64,000 bases of DNA, taken from UBA1046 sp050945515 (GTDB lineage: Bacteria > Bacillota > Clostridia > Saccharofermentanales > DTU023). Below are positions 8,115 to 16,674 of the stretch, piece after piece. Positions within the stretch are counted from its first letter, which is position 1. Each line of letters begins with the position of its first letter. Below the pieces are notes generated by a model. The model did not search any database, was not told the DNA's origin, and saw nothing but the letters and a program-made list of their open reading frames with translations. The stretch spans positions 31,034 to 95,033 of the forward strand of contig JBMNTB010000006.1 of the NCBI GenBank assembly GCA_050945515.1, in the 5' to 3' direction. The position numbers and the translations under genes are program-made.

Positions 8115-9574
8115 ATTTCCTCACCTAAAAGCGTAAAGGTCTTGGCGGCGGTGATATGTACAGGTATAAACTCCCCTTCCCTATCAGTTGCAGGTATTAC
8201 ATTAGAGGATGTATCAGTTCTGTTCTTGCTTTTAGGAATAAAATTCACTAAACGATTATCAGCTGTCCGCCCTGACAAAATAGTTTTATCGCCGGAACTC
8301 CTCCCCTCACACAAGACTTCTACATTGCGTCCGATAAGCTTCCTATTTGAAGTTAAGCTATGCTCATTCTGTAATTCAACTAAATGCTCAAATCTTTCTT
8401 GTATAACTTCCCTATCTGTAGGATTATACCATTCTGAGGCAGGGGTTCCGATCCGAGGACTGTATATAAAAGTAAAAGCGCTATCAAATCTGACTTTGTC
8501 CATAACATCGATAGTATCAATAAAATCCGTTAACTCTTCACCGGGGAAACCAACAATAATGTCTGTAGATATGCTTAGGCCAGGCCTAGCTCCTCTAAGC
8601 TTATTGACAATTTCCAGATATTGTTCACGGCTATATTGTCTATTCATTTTGGTCAAAATGCGATTACTGCCGGACTGTAAGGGTAAATGAACATGTGGTT
8701 CTATTTGTTCAATGCGGCCGATAGTTTCTATCAGCTGATCTGAGAGATCCTTAGGGTGAGAAGTCATAAATCTAATTCTTCTAATACCCTTAATTTCAGA
8801 TACTTTGGACAATAGCCAGGCGAAATTTTGTTGTTTTTGATCAGTAAAATCTTTGCCCCAGGCATTTACATTCTGGCCTAGAAGCAAGACCTCAGGTATG
8901 CCATCAGCAGCTATATGCATAATCTCTCGCAGTATATCCTGCGGCTGGCGACTTCGCTCACGTCCCCTGGTATAAGGGACAATACAATAAGAACAATAAT
9001 TATTGCAGCCATACATAATAGAAACCAGTGCCCGATATTTTCTTTGTCTGGATATAGGTAAATTTTCATGAAATTTGGCAGACCGATCCTCAGTATAATA
9101 GATCGACTTATGAATCAGCCCATCTTCAATCAAGGATAAAAGAGAAGATATCTGATCAGGTCTCATGATGAAATCAACAAAGCGAAATGACTGCTCAATT
9201 CTACTCCTGTGAATATCCTGCGCCATCATGCAGCCGCAGGTACCAATGATACGTCTGACTTTTTCCCCGGCAAATTGCTTGAGACTACCTAAATGCCCAA
9301 AAAATCTGTCTTCGGCATTGGCCCTGACACTGCAAGTATTGATTAAGATTAGGTCGCCTGTTGCGTATGAATCAGCGGGCAGAAATCCAGCATCTTCCAA
9401 AATACCGGCCATTATTTCACTGTCTGCTTCGTTCTGCTGACAACCAAATGTGCGAATATAATATTTAGGCTGAACGGCGTTTATAGCACGGTATTGAGAA
9501 ACCCAGTCTTTTAGAACGGGATAGGCATCAAGTGCCGTTGTATTATAGGACTCTCCTCTTATATTTTGATTCAT
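8105..9574 (-). CDS. miaB: tRNA-2-methylthio-N6-dimethylallyladenosine synthase MiaB
   Basis: 489 residues. A radical-SAM methylthiotransferase that adds a methylthio group at C2 of i6A37, the product of MiaA encoded in the same cluster. The N-terminal UPF0004 domain binds the auxiliary cluster through Cys45 (TFGCQQNEAD), Cys81 (NTCSVRANAE) and Cys115 (GTCGCMM). The radical-SAM cluster cysteines are C190, C194 and C197 (YGCNNYCSYC). A TRAM RNA-binding domain closes the protein. The first ~35 residues are extra compared with many homologues. It is the first gene of the run that continues into mutS. Confidence 0.96.
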   Translation of the reverse strand: MNQNIRGESYNTTALDAYPVLKDWVSQYRAINAVQPKYYIRTFGCQQNEADSEIMAGILEDAGFLPADSYATGDLILINTCSVRANAEDRFFGHLGSLKQFAGEKVRRIIGTCGCMMAQDIHRSRIEQSFRFVDFIMRPDQISSLLSLIEDGLIHKSIYYTEDRSAKFHENLPISRQRKYRALVSIMYGCNNYCSYCIVPYTRGRERSRQPQDILREIMHIAADGIPEVLLLGQNVNAWGKDFTDQKQQNFAWLLSKVSEIKGIRRIRFMTSHPKDLSDQLIETIGRIEQIEPHVHLPLQSGSNRILTKMNRQYSREQYLEIVNKLRGARPGLSISTDIIVGFPGEELTDFIDTIDVMDKVRFDSAFTFIYSPRIGTPASEWYNPTDREVIQERFEHLVELQNEHSLTSNRKLIGRNVEVLCEGRSSGDKTILSGRTADNRLVNFIPKSKNRTDTSSNVIPATDREGEFIPVHITAAKTFTLLGEEICH

Positions 9575-9595
9575 CTGTAGTTATTCCTTAAACAC

Positions 9596-12094
9596 TCACA
9601 ATGGGTGTTTGTAAGACCAGAGAAAACGGCCTGTCAACCATTTCAGCTTCGGTATACTCTCCTTTAATTTTACTTCTTCAGCTAGATAGAAAGCTAATAA
9701 ACTTTCCCATTCATCATGTCCAAGATCCGTTAATCCCGCAGAATATATTGCCTGTTCCATTAGACACAGAGATACTTGGGCATCATATGAAGCAACTGCA
9801 GCAGATATAAACCACTGTCTCAAAGTGTCACCGCTCTTTTGCTCAATACCTTGCAGACCCCAGATTTGCGTTAGGTCCTGGCGGATGGCCTGCAGAAGTT
9901 CTTGTGGTTTTTCAGCGAAGCGATTGCGCAGCCAGGCAGGATCATGTCTGCGTTTATATACCAGTCTACGCCATAAAATATAGATTAGAAGTGGCAATAG
10001 ATACACGAGAATTCTCAGAATTACTAATAGAATACTCCCCAGTTTTTTGAGTAAGCTAGATAATGCGCTAGGCTGTTCTTCCGGCTCATTGCCACCAGGA
10101 TCATCAGGATCGGATACTTCAGGTGTCGGTTCCGGCGGTTCAGGAGGCTCAGTTTCTTCAGGCTCCGGTTCAGGCGTAGGGGACGGCGTTGGCTCAGGAA
10201 TCTGATCGCGCCCGGTTATCTGTTCCTGAGCTGCAACCGGCGTACCGTCAATTGGTAACCAGCCAATTTCATCCAGGAAGATTTCAGTCCAGGCATGAGC
10301 GTTATTTCCATCTATAGACCTAGTCGATACTGCATCTTCAGCCGAGGAATCCGCTCTGACAACAAAGCCTTCGACATAGCGTGCAGGAATATCCGCGATT
10401 CTGCAAAGAGCTGTTAATAATGTGCCGGTATAGGTGCAATATCCTTCTTTGGTTTTAAGAACATGAAGGGCAAAATCTTCATTTGGATCCGGGGCCGTCA
10501 CATCCAGCCGATACTTGATATTTTCAGCAACCCATTGACGCAATTTAAGCGCCTTCGGCGCCTCGGCCATTGTTTCATCAGCTATTAACTGCCAGAGCTC
10601 CGGTTCGGAATTCTTTATATATGCCGCTAAGTTCTCTTTATTGTAAAGATCTGTCCAGATTGCCCTCTCACTGGAGTTCAGAAGATATTCCTTCTGCATG
10701 GGGCCCAGACCGAGCTGGAACATTTGCAATTTTTCGATATCATGAATTGCTTTTAACTGAAAGATCTGACCTTCCACAGTATATCCCTCGTCAGGGATTG
10801 ACTGATCTGCATATAGTGTTCCCGAGGGATTGAAATAAGCAAAAACGTCATTTCCGCTTTCTGTATACTTAACTGTATCGATTCTGCCGCCGTTAAAAAT
10901 AACTTGCTGTTTGGCTACCGGCGTCACAATATAATCCTGACTTAATAAGGGAAATATCGGATTGCGCAGGTCATCTGTGTCATCCAGACCTGTAACAGAT
11001 AGTCCCATAATTTTAGCTTGGATGTCTTTGTTTCTGCTATGATTTAACATCCAGTTTTGATCCATTAAATCTTGGGCCCATCTTGTTCCGGTATAGGTTC
11101 TGAAAGTGGCGCCGCGCAGATAGATCTCCTGAGGACCTGTTGTTACATACATAAATAGGTGATCTAAGGGATCAACAGGTCCACCCAAACGATTTTCCAA
11201 GGGATAAAAGCCTGCTTCGGCAATACTGAATTCAACATAGCCGATAGAATCTTCTTTCAGATGACTTTTGCCTGTTAGACGACTGATAAAACGATCAATG
11301 TCACTATTATAGAAAAAATCACGCGGAATGATAAAATGGGCACCTATAACAATAGCAGTAACCAAAACAGCTGCCAACAAGCGTTTGCCACTTTCCTTAT
11401 ATGACCAGTTGCGGGGTGCAAATAATGAAGAGCTGCTATTTGTGTTCTGGCCGGATACATGCTTTTGCATGCTCATCATAACCAACAAACAGGCAGTGCC
11501 GATAAAAAACAGTAGATAATCTCCACTCACCCATTCTTCAAGGTTAACGGTCATCAACCCGCCAATGGCAATCAGCATCAGCCAGGGATGTGAAGATAAA
11601 TAAATTCCCAGACTGCAGAGGATTAATATCACCAGACCCAGCACTATAGAATACGATGAAACATGAGTATAATTGCTATCCGTCTTGCCCAATAAATAAT
11701 CAGCTCCGGAAACAATAAAATTGACAAGGTGTGCTAGCGTAGAGTTGTATAATCCCTCACTGATACCGGTTAAATAAAGAACAGCAATCAATAATGCGAT
11801 AACAACAGTGCCAAGAAAGACTAGCAGAGTAATTTTATAGTGACGATAACTAATTACCAGTAAAGAGAGAAATACCAATTGAACAAAAAACTGTAAAGTC
11901 CAGTTCATTGCAGTTTCATTCAGAGATAAAACAACCTTAGTAAGCAGCAGCGAAAAAATCAGAGTGGTAACAAAGCGTAAACTGAAATGAAAAATACTGT
12001 CTGCCCGATGGAGATTAGCCCGTAGCTCCTTATCGCCTGCGGAAGGGACCGAGGTTAGGGAGAATTGATATTCTTTGTGTGGTGACTCAGTCAT
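9596..12094 (-). CDS. TgpA-type membrane transglutaminase-like protein
   Basis: 832 residues from the ATG at 12094, chosen because GAGGG lies 6 bases before it; an in-frame ATG at 12109 is possible. About six transmembrane segments (DUF3488/TgpA region) precede an extracytoplasmic transglutaminase-like core with Cys near 553 (KEGYCTYTG), His near 600 (NNAHAWTE) and Asp near 616 (WLPIDGTP), a complete triad. A Pro/Glu/Thr linker follows (about 628-665), then another membrane helix and a C-terminal cytoplasmic DUF4129-like region. The start overlaps the upstream DUF58 gene by 8 bases. With MoxR and DUF58 it forms a widespread trio of unresolved function, probably in envelope processing. Confidence 0.9.
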   Translation of the reverse strand: MTESPHKEYQFSLTSVPSAGDKELRANLHRADSIFHFSLRFVTTLIFSLLLTKVVLSLNETAMNWTLQFFVQLVFLSLLVISYRHYKITLLVFLGTVVIALLIAVLYLTGISEGLYNSTLAHLVNFIVSGADYLLGKTDSNYTHVSSYSIVLGLVILILCSLGIYLSSHPWLMLIAIGGLMTVNLEEWVSGDYLLFFIGTACLLVMMSMQKHVSGQNTNSSSSLFAPRNWSYKESGKRLLAAVLVTAIVIGAHFIIPRDFFYNSDIDRFISRLTGKSHLKEDSIGYVEFSIAEAGFYPLENRLGGPVDPLDHLFMYVTTGPQEIYLRGATFRTYTGTRWAQDLMDQNWMLNHSRNKDIQAKIMGLSVTGLDDTDDLRNPIFPLLSQDYIVTPVAKQQVIFNGGRIDTVKYTESGNDVFAYFNPSGTLYADQSIPDEGYTVEGQIFQLKAIHDIEKLQMFQLGLGPMQKEYLLNSSERAIWTDLYNKENLAAYIKNSEPELWQLIADETMAEAPKALKLRQWVAENIKYRLDVTAPDPNEDFALHVLKTKEGYCTYTGTLLTALCRIADIPARYVEGFVVRADSSAEDAVSTRSIDGNNAHAWTEIFLDEIGWLPIDGTPVAAQEQITGRDQIPEPTPSPTPEPEPEETEPPEPPEPTPEVSDPDDPGGNEPEEQPSALSSLLKKLGSILLVILRILVYLLPLLIYILWRRLVYKRRHDPAWLRNRFAEKPQELLQAIRQDLTQIWGLQGIEQKSGDTLRQWFISAAVASYDAQVSLCLMEQAIYSAGLTDLGHDEWESLLAFYLAEEVKLKESIPKLKWLTGRFLWSYKHPL

Positions 12095-13328
12095 GATTAG
12101 CCCTCGCATTATGGTTCAGACTGTTATTCCGAACCAGATCTGCAAATCTTACGACCTGGATGCCCTCATTAAGCAGCTCGTCATATGCCCTTTGCAGTTC
12201 TAAATCATTAAGGGACGGAGACTCCATTAAACACAGCATCACGCCCAAAGAAGTTTTCTGAAATGAGATTATCTGCTGAGCAAGCTCTGTTGTCAGTTTT
12301 CTGACAACGAGCACATAATATGACATGGAGTAAATAACATTAAGTCTCTCCAGCTGGCTTCCCATATCTCGCATAGACTTCTGTGGCAGCAATGCCAGCT
12401 GACGCCTGAAAAAACCAAGATGTCCAATCTCGTTTGAGGCCTGAAACATACGAGCAGGATGCCAGGTTTCCATTTCAACCCATTGTTTTTGTTCCAGAAG
12501 AACAGCAATAATGCTAGCGCTCAATTCTAGCATATCATCCCTGGCAAAATTCTCCTGATCGCGTCGGACGTCATCTTTGATCTCAGTTGAGTTATAGTCG
12601 GGATCCAACATTATATAGTAGCGCACCTCACGCGGATCCTCATACTGTTTCACCATGAATTTCTGCAGACGAGCACTTACTTTCCAGTGAATTCGACGCA
12701 TGGTGTCTCCCGGTTGTAATTTTCTAATGGTATCAATTTCATCAGACATATCGAATGATCTTACTCTGGCATGCTCCCCTTCATCAATTAATTGTTTAAC
12801 AACAGATGCACTTTGCTGCTTATAAAACAGGCGCGGCAAAACTAAAGTAGTAAAGCGCAATTTTCTTTCAACGCCGGGGACTCGCAACCAAAAAATCTTG
12901 AACATATCGCGCACCTTAAGATCAATCTCACCCAATTCCAGGACACCACAATGCAGACTTTCCAGGGAGGCAACCAATTTTCTGCTTTCGCGCGGGCGAA
13001 CTGTCAGATTTAATAAACGGCTTTCAGATAGAACAGTTTCATCAGATTGGCTGGACCAGGCGATCATGCGCAGCTGAGCCGGCAAAAGAATAGATTCTAG
13101 GCTCAGATCCAATGAATAATTTGCTGTTTTCAGGCGTGATATTTCCTGGCTGTAGCGCATAGGTTCAATCTTAACTTTAAATCTCAAATAAATAACATTA
13201 AATAAACTAAAAAACAGGACAGCGAATAACAGGATCATACTGATACGAAATACAGCATATCCGTAATAGCTGGCACCCACCCAGAGCAACAGCAGGAGCA
13301 GAATGATCCAGAAGAATCTTCGCGTCAC
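12087..13328 (-). CDS. DUF58 domain membrane-anchored protein
   Basis: 413 residues, GTG start behind GGAGCG. Two close N-terminal hydrophobic segments (about 5-48) anchor a soluble region. The DUF58 signature appears as DTIRKLQPGDTMRRIHWKVS (about 200-220) followed by YEDPREVRYYIMLDPD, a von Willebrand A-like start. Such proteins are encoded beside MoxR ATPases and TgpA-like transglutaminases, as here: MoxR ends 1 base before, and TgpA overlaps the 3' end. The molecular role is unknown; a MoxR-driven chaperone or assembly function is the usual proposal. Confidence 0.9.
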   Translation of the reverse strand: MTRRFFWIILLLLLLWVGASYYGYAVFRISMILLFAVLFFSLFNVIYLRFKVKIEPMRYSQEISRLKTANYSLDLSLESILLPAQLRMIAWSSQSDETVLSESRLLNLTVRPRESRKLVASLESLHCGVLELGEIDLKVRDMFKIFWLRVPGVERKLRFTTLVLPRLFYKQQSASVVKQLIDEGEHARVRSFDMSDEIDTIRKLQPGDTMRRIHWKVSARLQKFMVKQYEDPREVRYYIMLDPDYNSTEIKDDVRRDQENFARDDMLELSASIIAVLLEQKQWVEMETWHPARMFQASNEIGHLGFFRRQLALLPQKSMRDMGSQLERLNVIYSMSYYVLVVRKLTTELAQQIISFQKTSLGVMLCLMESPSLNDLELQRAYDELLNEGIQVVRFADLVRNNSLNHNARANHD

Positions 13329-13329
13329 T

Positions 13330-14280
13330 TTAACGCTCCGGTACTCTGATCTCTCGCAATAATTGTTTTAGGATCATCTCCGGTTCTTGCTGTTTCAATC
13401 TTCCCTCCGGCTTCACGATTAAGCGGTGACTCCAACAAGGCAGAAGCATATTCTGCACATCGTCCGGCAGAACATAGTCACGCCCGGAGAGTAAAGCCTC
13501 AGCTTTTGCAGCATGCATCAGCATCAATGAAGCCCTAGGACTAATGCCCAGTTCCAGCTCAGTATGCTCTCTGGTTCTAGCTGACAAAATGGAAATATAT
13601 CTCTTGATAGCATCACTGACATAAACATAGCGCACCTGATCCTGGAGCCACAGAATATCCTGCGCTGATGCTACCGGTTTCAGATCATCAAGAGGATTAT
13701 CCTCGGAATAGCGGTCCAGGATAGCCATTTCTTCGCTCAGATTAGGATATCCTAGAGTAATCTTCAGCATAAAACGATCCAGCTGAGCCTCCGGTAAAGT
13801 ATAAGTACCAACCTGCTCAATTGGGTTTTGAGTCGCTAAAACCATAAATGGCTGCATCAATTCATATGTTTGCCCCTCTACGGTTACCTGACTCTCCTGC
13901 ATTGCTTCCAGCAAGGCAGACTGCGTCTTTGGCGAAGTACGATTGATCTCATCGGCCAGCAACAATTGAGTCATAATAACCCCAGGGTGAAATTCAAAAG
14001 CTGCCTTAGCCGGATTGTACATATTGTATCCGGTAACATCTGAGGGCATAACATCCGGAGTAAACTGGATACGACTGAAATTTAAATCCAGCGATTTCGC
14101 CAAGGCGGAGACAAGAGTCGTTTTACCGATACCAGGAACATCCTCCAGCAAGATATGTCCCTTGGCTGCTAGCGAAATCATCAATTTGCGGATAACATCT
14201 TCTTTCCCAACCATGACATGGGAAATATTCTCTTCAATCAGCAGGCAAAGTTGTCCTGCTTTGCGCGGTTCAATATTCAT
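13330..14280 (-). CDS. MoxR-family AAA+ ATPase
   Basis: 316 residues. Walker A EDVPGIGKTTL (about 46-56), Walker B LLLADEINRTSPKTQSALLEAM (about 107-128), sensor 1 region LATQNPIEQVGTY and a C-terminal AAA lid. A good AAGGAG precedes the ATG. It is the likely energy-using partner of the DUF58 and TgpA proteins encoded immediately downstream. The membrane protein gene upstream (14332) is on the same strand 51 bases away and may belong to the same transcript. Confidence 0.95.
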   Translation of the reverse strand: MNIEPRKAGQLCLLIEENISHVMVGKEDVIRKLMISLAAKGHILLEDVPGIGKTTLVSALAKSLDLNFSRIQFTPDVMPSDVTGYNMYNPAKAAFEFHPGVIMTQLLLADEINRTSPKTQSALLEAMQESQVTVEGQTYELMQPFMVLATQNPIEQVGTYTLPEAQLDRFMLKITLGYPNLSEEMAILDRYSEDNPLDDLKPVASAQDILWLQDQVRYVYVSDAIKRYISILSARTREHTELELGISPRASLMLMHAAKAEALLSGRDYVLPDDVQNMLLPCWSHRLIVKPEGRLKQQEPEMILKQLLREIRVPER

Positions 14281-14331
14281 GCTACTCCTTGAACAAAAAG
14301 TTCTGTATTATATTTTGCCTTAAAACCATTA

Positions 14332-15087
14332 CTATGACAAAGGGCTAAATGGTTCTGTGTTTTCATCATTTTTATGCTTACTTGCCGGCAATGCTTTCTT
14401 GCTCTTGCCATAATAGTGAATTTTTTTTCTTATGCTTTCTTTGTCATGAGTCGGGTACAGCTCTTCAATCGTGGTTCCTTTAGGTATCAACATTGCCTTG
14501 ACCGCAATGTCCGGCTGTCGCAGTAATTCCTTAATATGTCCCCTACCCTCAACATCACTGAAAAATACCAATTCCCCTTTCTGTGGCATATTTTCAATCT
14601 CTCTGATCAGGTACAACATCATAATATAGTGTCTCTTAGCTTCAGGGTTGCGGATTAACCAGCTGCGCACGGCGTGTAGTGCCGGATGTGTTTCCATCTC
14701 CATCATTTCAGCAATTTCACGGTCATTGATCTGAGCCAGCAAAGCGGCTTCAATCACACAGAGGCGCACCAGCTCGTCACTACGTATGACCAGATCCGTC
14801 TGCATGTCATCCAGAACCAGATCCTTCTGGCCGGTTAAAAACAAGAAGCAGGAATCACTAACCCTCCCGGTAATGCCGCTGATATAGCGCATATTGCCAG
14901 CCCATTTACCGCCTAGTTTCTGCTGCTTTTTAAAAGCATAATAATGTAAGTGCAAATTCCTGTAAGTAAGAAAGGCCAATGCTCCGACGCTGATTCCAAT
15001 CAGAGTCAGGCTCAGTGCATTGCTCATGGTTCCGATCAACATAAGCAGAACCGTCAAAACTAAAATAATTATCAGCAGAAAAGTCAT
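14332..15087 (-). CDS. Unknown two-helix membrane protein upstream of MoxR
   Basis: 251 residues; I recognise no family. Two adjacent N-terminal transmembrane segments (about 3-22 and 25-42) are followed by a soluble, probably cytoplasmic region of about 200 residues with mixed charge. The tail is lysine-rich and low in structure (KSKKALPASKHKNDENTE). There is no signal peptidase site and no catalytic motif. It precedes the MoxR-DUF58-TgpA genes on the same strand and may be an accessory factor of that system. There is no Shine-Dalgarno before the ATG, and a promoter -10 lies only 6 bases upstream. Confidence 0.75.
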   Translation of the reverse strand: MTFLLIIILVLTVLLMLIGTMSNALSLTLIGISVGALAFLTYRNLHLHYYAFKKQQKLGGKWAGNMRYISGITGRVSDSCFLFLTGQKDLVLDDMQTDLVIRSDELVRLCVIEAALLAQINDREIAEMMEMETHPALHAVRSWLIRNPEAKRHYIMMLYLIREIENMPQKGELVFFSDVEGRGHIKELLRQPDIAVKAMLIPKGTTIEELYPTHDKESIRKKIHYYGKSKKALPASKHKNDENTEPFSPLS

Positions 15088-15093
15088 AAAGTT

Positions 15094-15102
15094 ATTCTAG
15101 CA
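15094..15102 (-). promoter_or_regulatory. Extended -10 promoter before the gene at 14332-15087
   Basis: On the minus strand this reads TGCTAGAAT, an extended -10 (TGN-TAGAAT). The predicted transcript start coincides with the A of the ATG at 15087. A 7-bp inverted repeat (AGATTAA / TTAATCT, 15112-15129) lies just upstream, where a regulator could bind. Confidence 0.45.
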
Positions 15103-15233
15103 TATCATTTAAGATTAATATGTTAATCTGATCTCAGTCAGTTTAACTATAGCCAAACCCCTTCAGATTCACTGTATCTAATCTGGCGTTGCCTTCGATA
15201 AAAATTCATTATGAAGGCGCTGTAAAATGGCAA

Positions 15234-16670
15234 CTATTTGTTTATCTTATCGAAGCCTTTCAACCAAGTTGCGTTGGAGGTGCCGAACATGTAATTAAGA
15301 ACCATAACATCAGTAATTCCGTTGTCTTTGACTAGTGCCTGCAGACTGCGCTCATAATAGCGAGTATCTACAACATAGACCTCATCGTAGTGGTTGACTA
15401 GATAAGGAACAAAGGCATTGCCAAAGGAGTCCTTGATCACAAGGATTTTTCTGCCGCTGCTATGACTGGTAGCTATTTTTAGGAGCGCACGATCACCACC
15501 GGAATAATTGAGATAACTATTGCTACCGTTGACTTTCGGATTATTTAGCTTGATTTGATAGGACTTGTCCATCTTACCGGAATCCCATGCCGTAGCTGTA
15601 TACTCCCCTACCACCGGTTTCCAGCCCTCTGTAGTGTCAGGATTATTCTTAAGGGCCTGTTCTTTGGTAGCTCTGTAAAGAGAACCCAGATAAGTCCCCT
15701 CAAGTTTGTAATGTTCCATTTTCTCTAGCGGCACAGCATTCCAGCCTGCAGTCTCACAGAATGCCACATAGGCATAATAAGCTCCAAGTCCGGTCCAATG
15801 ATGATCAGTCCGGAAATAAATATATTTATCGCGATTATTAAGCAGTCTGTCATAGGCATTTATACTCTTAATACCGGAAGCGAGACTATCATTGATGATT
15901 CCGATACAGTCTTTTTGTGAAGAATACCCGGAATGATATTGATCCGGCGCATAGAGCTCAATCGCTGTCGGCACCACCAGGCTGAATACCTGAGTCGTCT
16001 GCGGCAGGATCGAATCAAGTTTGTTGAGGCGATCTGCGTAGGCTTTCAGCTTTTTCTCATTGCCATAGTACATCTCCATTGCCCGATCATTGGTAATGAC
16101 AATACCGACCTTGGTCTTCTTGAACTCACCCTCATCAAGTGGCGGCGGTTCTTCAACGGGGGGATCGGTTGCTTCCGGTGTTGGACTTACAGAGACGTCA
16201 GTATTCGGCTGTTCAAGATTGCTCTGCCCGGGTTCTCCATGTAGCTCTGTCTCATCCGGAGTTGGAGACTGAGCACCGGGATTATCCAATTCAACATCCG
16301 GATCATTATCCGGATCCTCCGCGACGGCCAGATCATGGCTAATTGGCGTAATCTGCAGTCCATCTGGATTCAGATTGGGAAATGCCAATGAACGCCAGTT
16401 TTTCCCAATTGTAATCAAAGTAGGACGGAAAGGAAATTGGTCACTGAACCAGCCCTCTATATTGGCGGCTTGCTGTCCTGTCCTGGCATCCTCAAGATTA
16501 AGTTTGGGAAAAGTGCGCAGTTTTCTGCCCTCATCTTCGGAGATCTCTTTACTGGGCAGGATTATATGTAGAAATCCGACCGCCAGTAGAAAAATGACAA
16601 AGGTATAAATTGTAATAATTTGATTTCTGGTTCTTGTTCTCATTTTGATACCACTACTTTTATTCCACAC
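15234..16670 (-). CDS. DHHW/AlgX-like polymer O-acetylation protein
   Basis: 478 residues from GTG; an ATG at codon 10 is an alternative start. One N-terminal signal-anchor helix (about 18-36) is followed by an extracytoplasmic region with the motif RTDHHWTGLGAYYAY near residue 286, which defines the DHHW/AlgX group of SGNH-hydrolase-like proteins, and SFGNAFVPYL further on. A Pro/Asp/Thr-rich linker (about 115-175) interrupts the domain region. These proteins work with MBOAT acyltransferases to O-acetylate exported polysaccharides. The MBOAT gene is 4 bases upstream. The polymer is unknown. Confidence 0.85.
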   Translation of the reverse strand: MWNKSSGIKMRTRTRNQIITIYTFVIFLLAVGFLHIILPSKEISEDEGRKLRTFPKLNLEDARTGQQAANIEGWFSDQFPFRPTLITIGKNWRSLAFPNLNPDGLQITPISHDLAVAEDPDNDPDVELDNPGAQSPTPDETELHGEPGQSNLEQPNTDVSVSPTPEATDPPVEEPPPLDEGEFKKTKVGIVITNDRAMEMYYGNEKKLKAYADRLNKLDSILPQTTQVFSLVVPTAIELYAPDQYHSGYSSQKDCIGIINDSLASGIKSINAYDRLLNNRDKYIYFRTDHHWTGLGAYYAYVAFCETAGWNAVPLEKMEHYKLEGTYLGSLYRATKEQALKNNPDTTEGWKPVVGEYTATAWDSGKMDKSYQIKLNNPKVNGSNSYLNYSGGDRALLKIATSHSSGRKILVIKDSFGNAFVPYLVNHYDEVYVVDTRYYERSLQALVKDNGITDVMVLNYMFGTSNATWLKGFDKINK

Positions 16671-16674
16671 CTAT

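Noticed and set aside
8142..8690. 182-residue open frame on the plus strand
   Set aside because: Lies entirely antisense to miaB, whose motifs are intact; composition is unlike a real protein and there is no ribosome site.
9580..9612. AAACAC/GTGTTT stem at the end of the transglutaminase gene as attenuator of miaB
   Set aside because: Short stem with a mismatch and no T-tract; probably chance.
15200..15233. Hairpin GCCTTC/GAAGGC after the DHHW gene as terminator
   Set aside because: Long loop, no T-tract on the relevant strand; not convincing enough to list.
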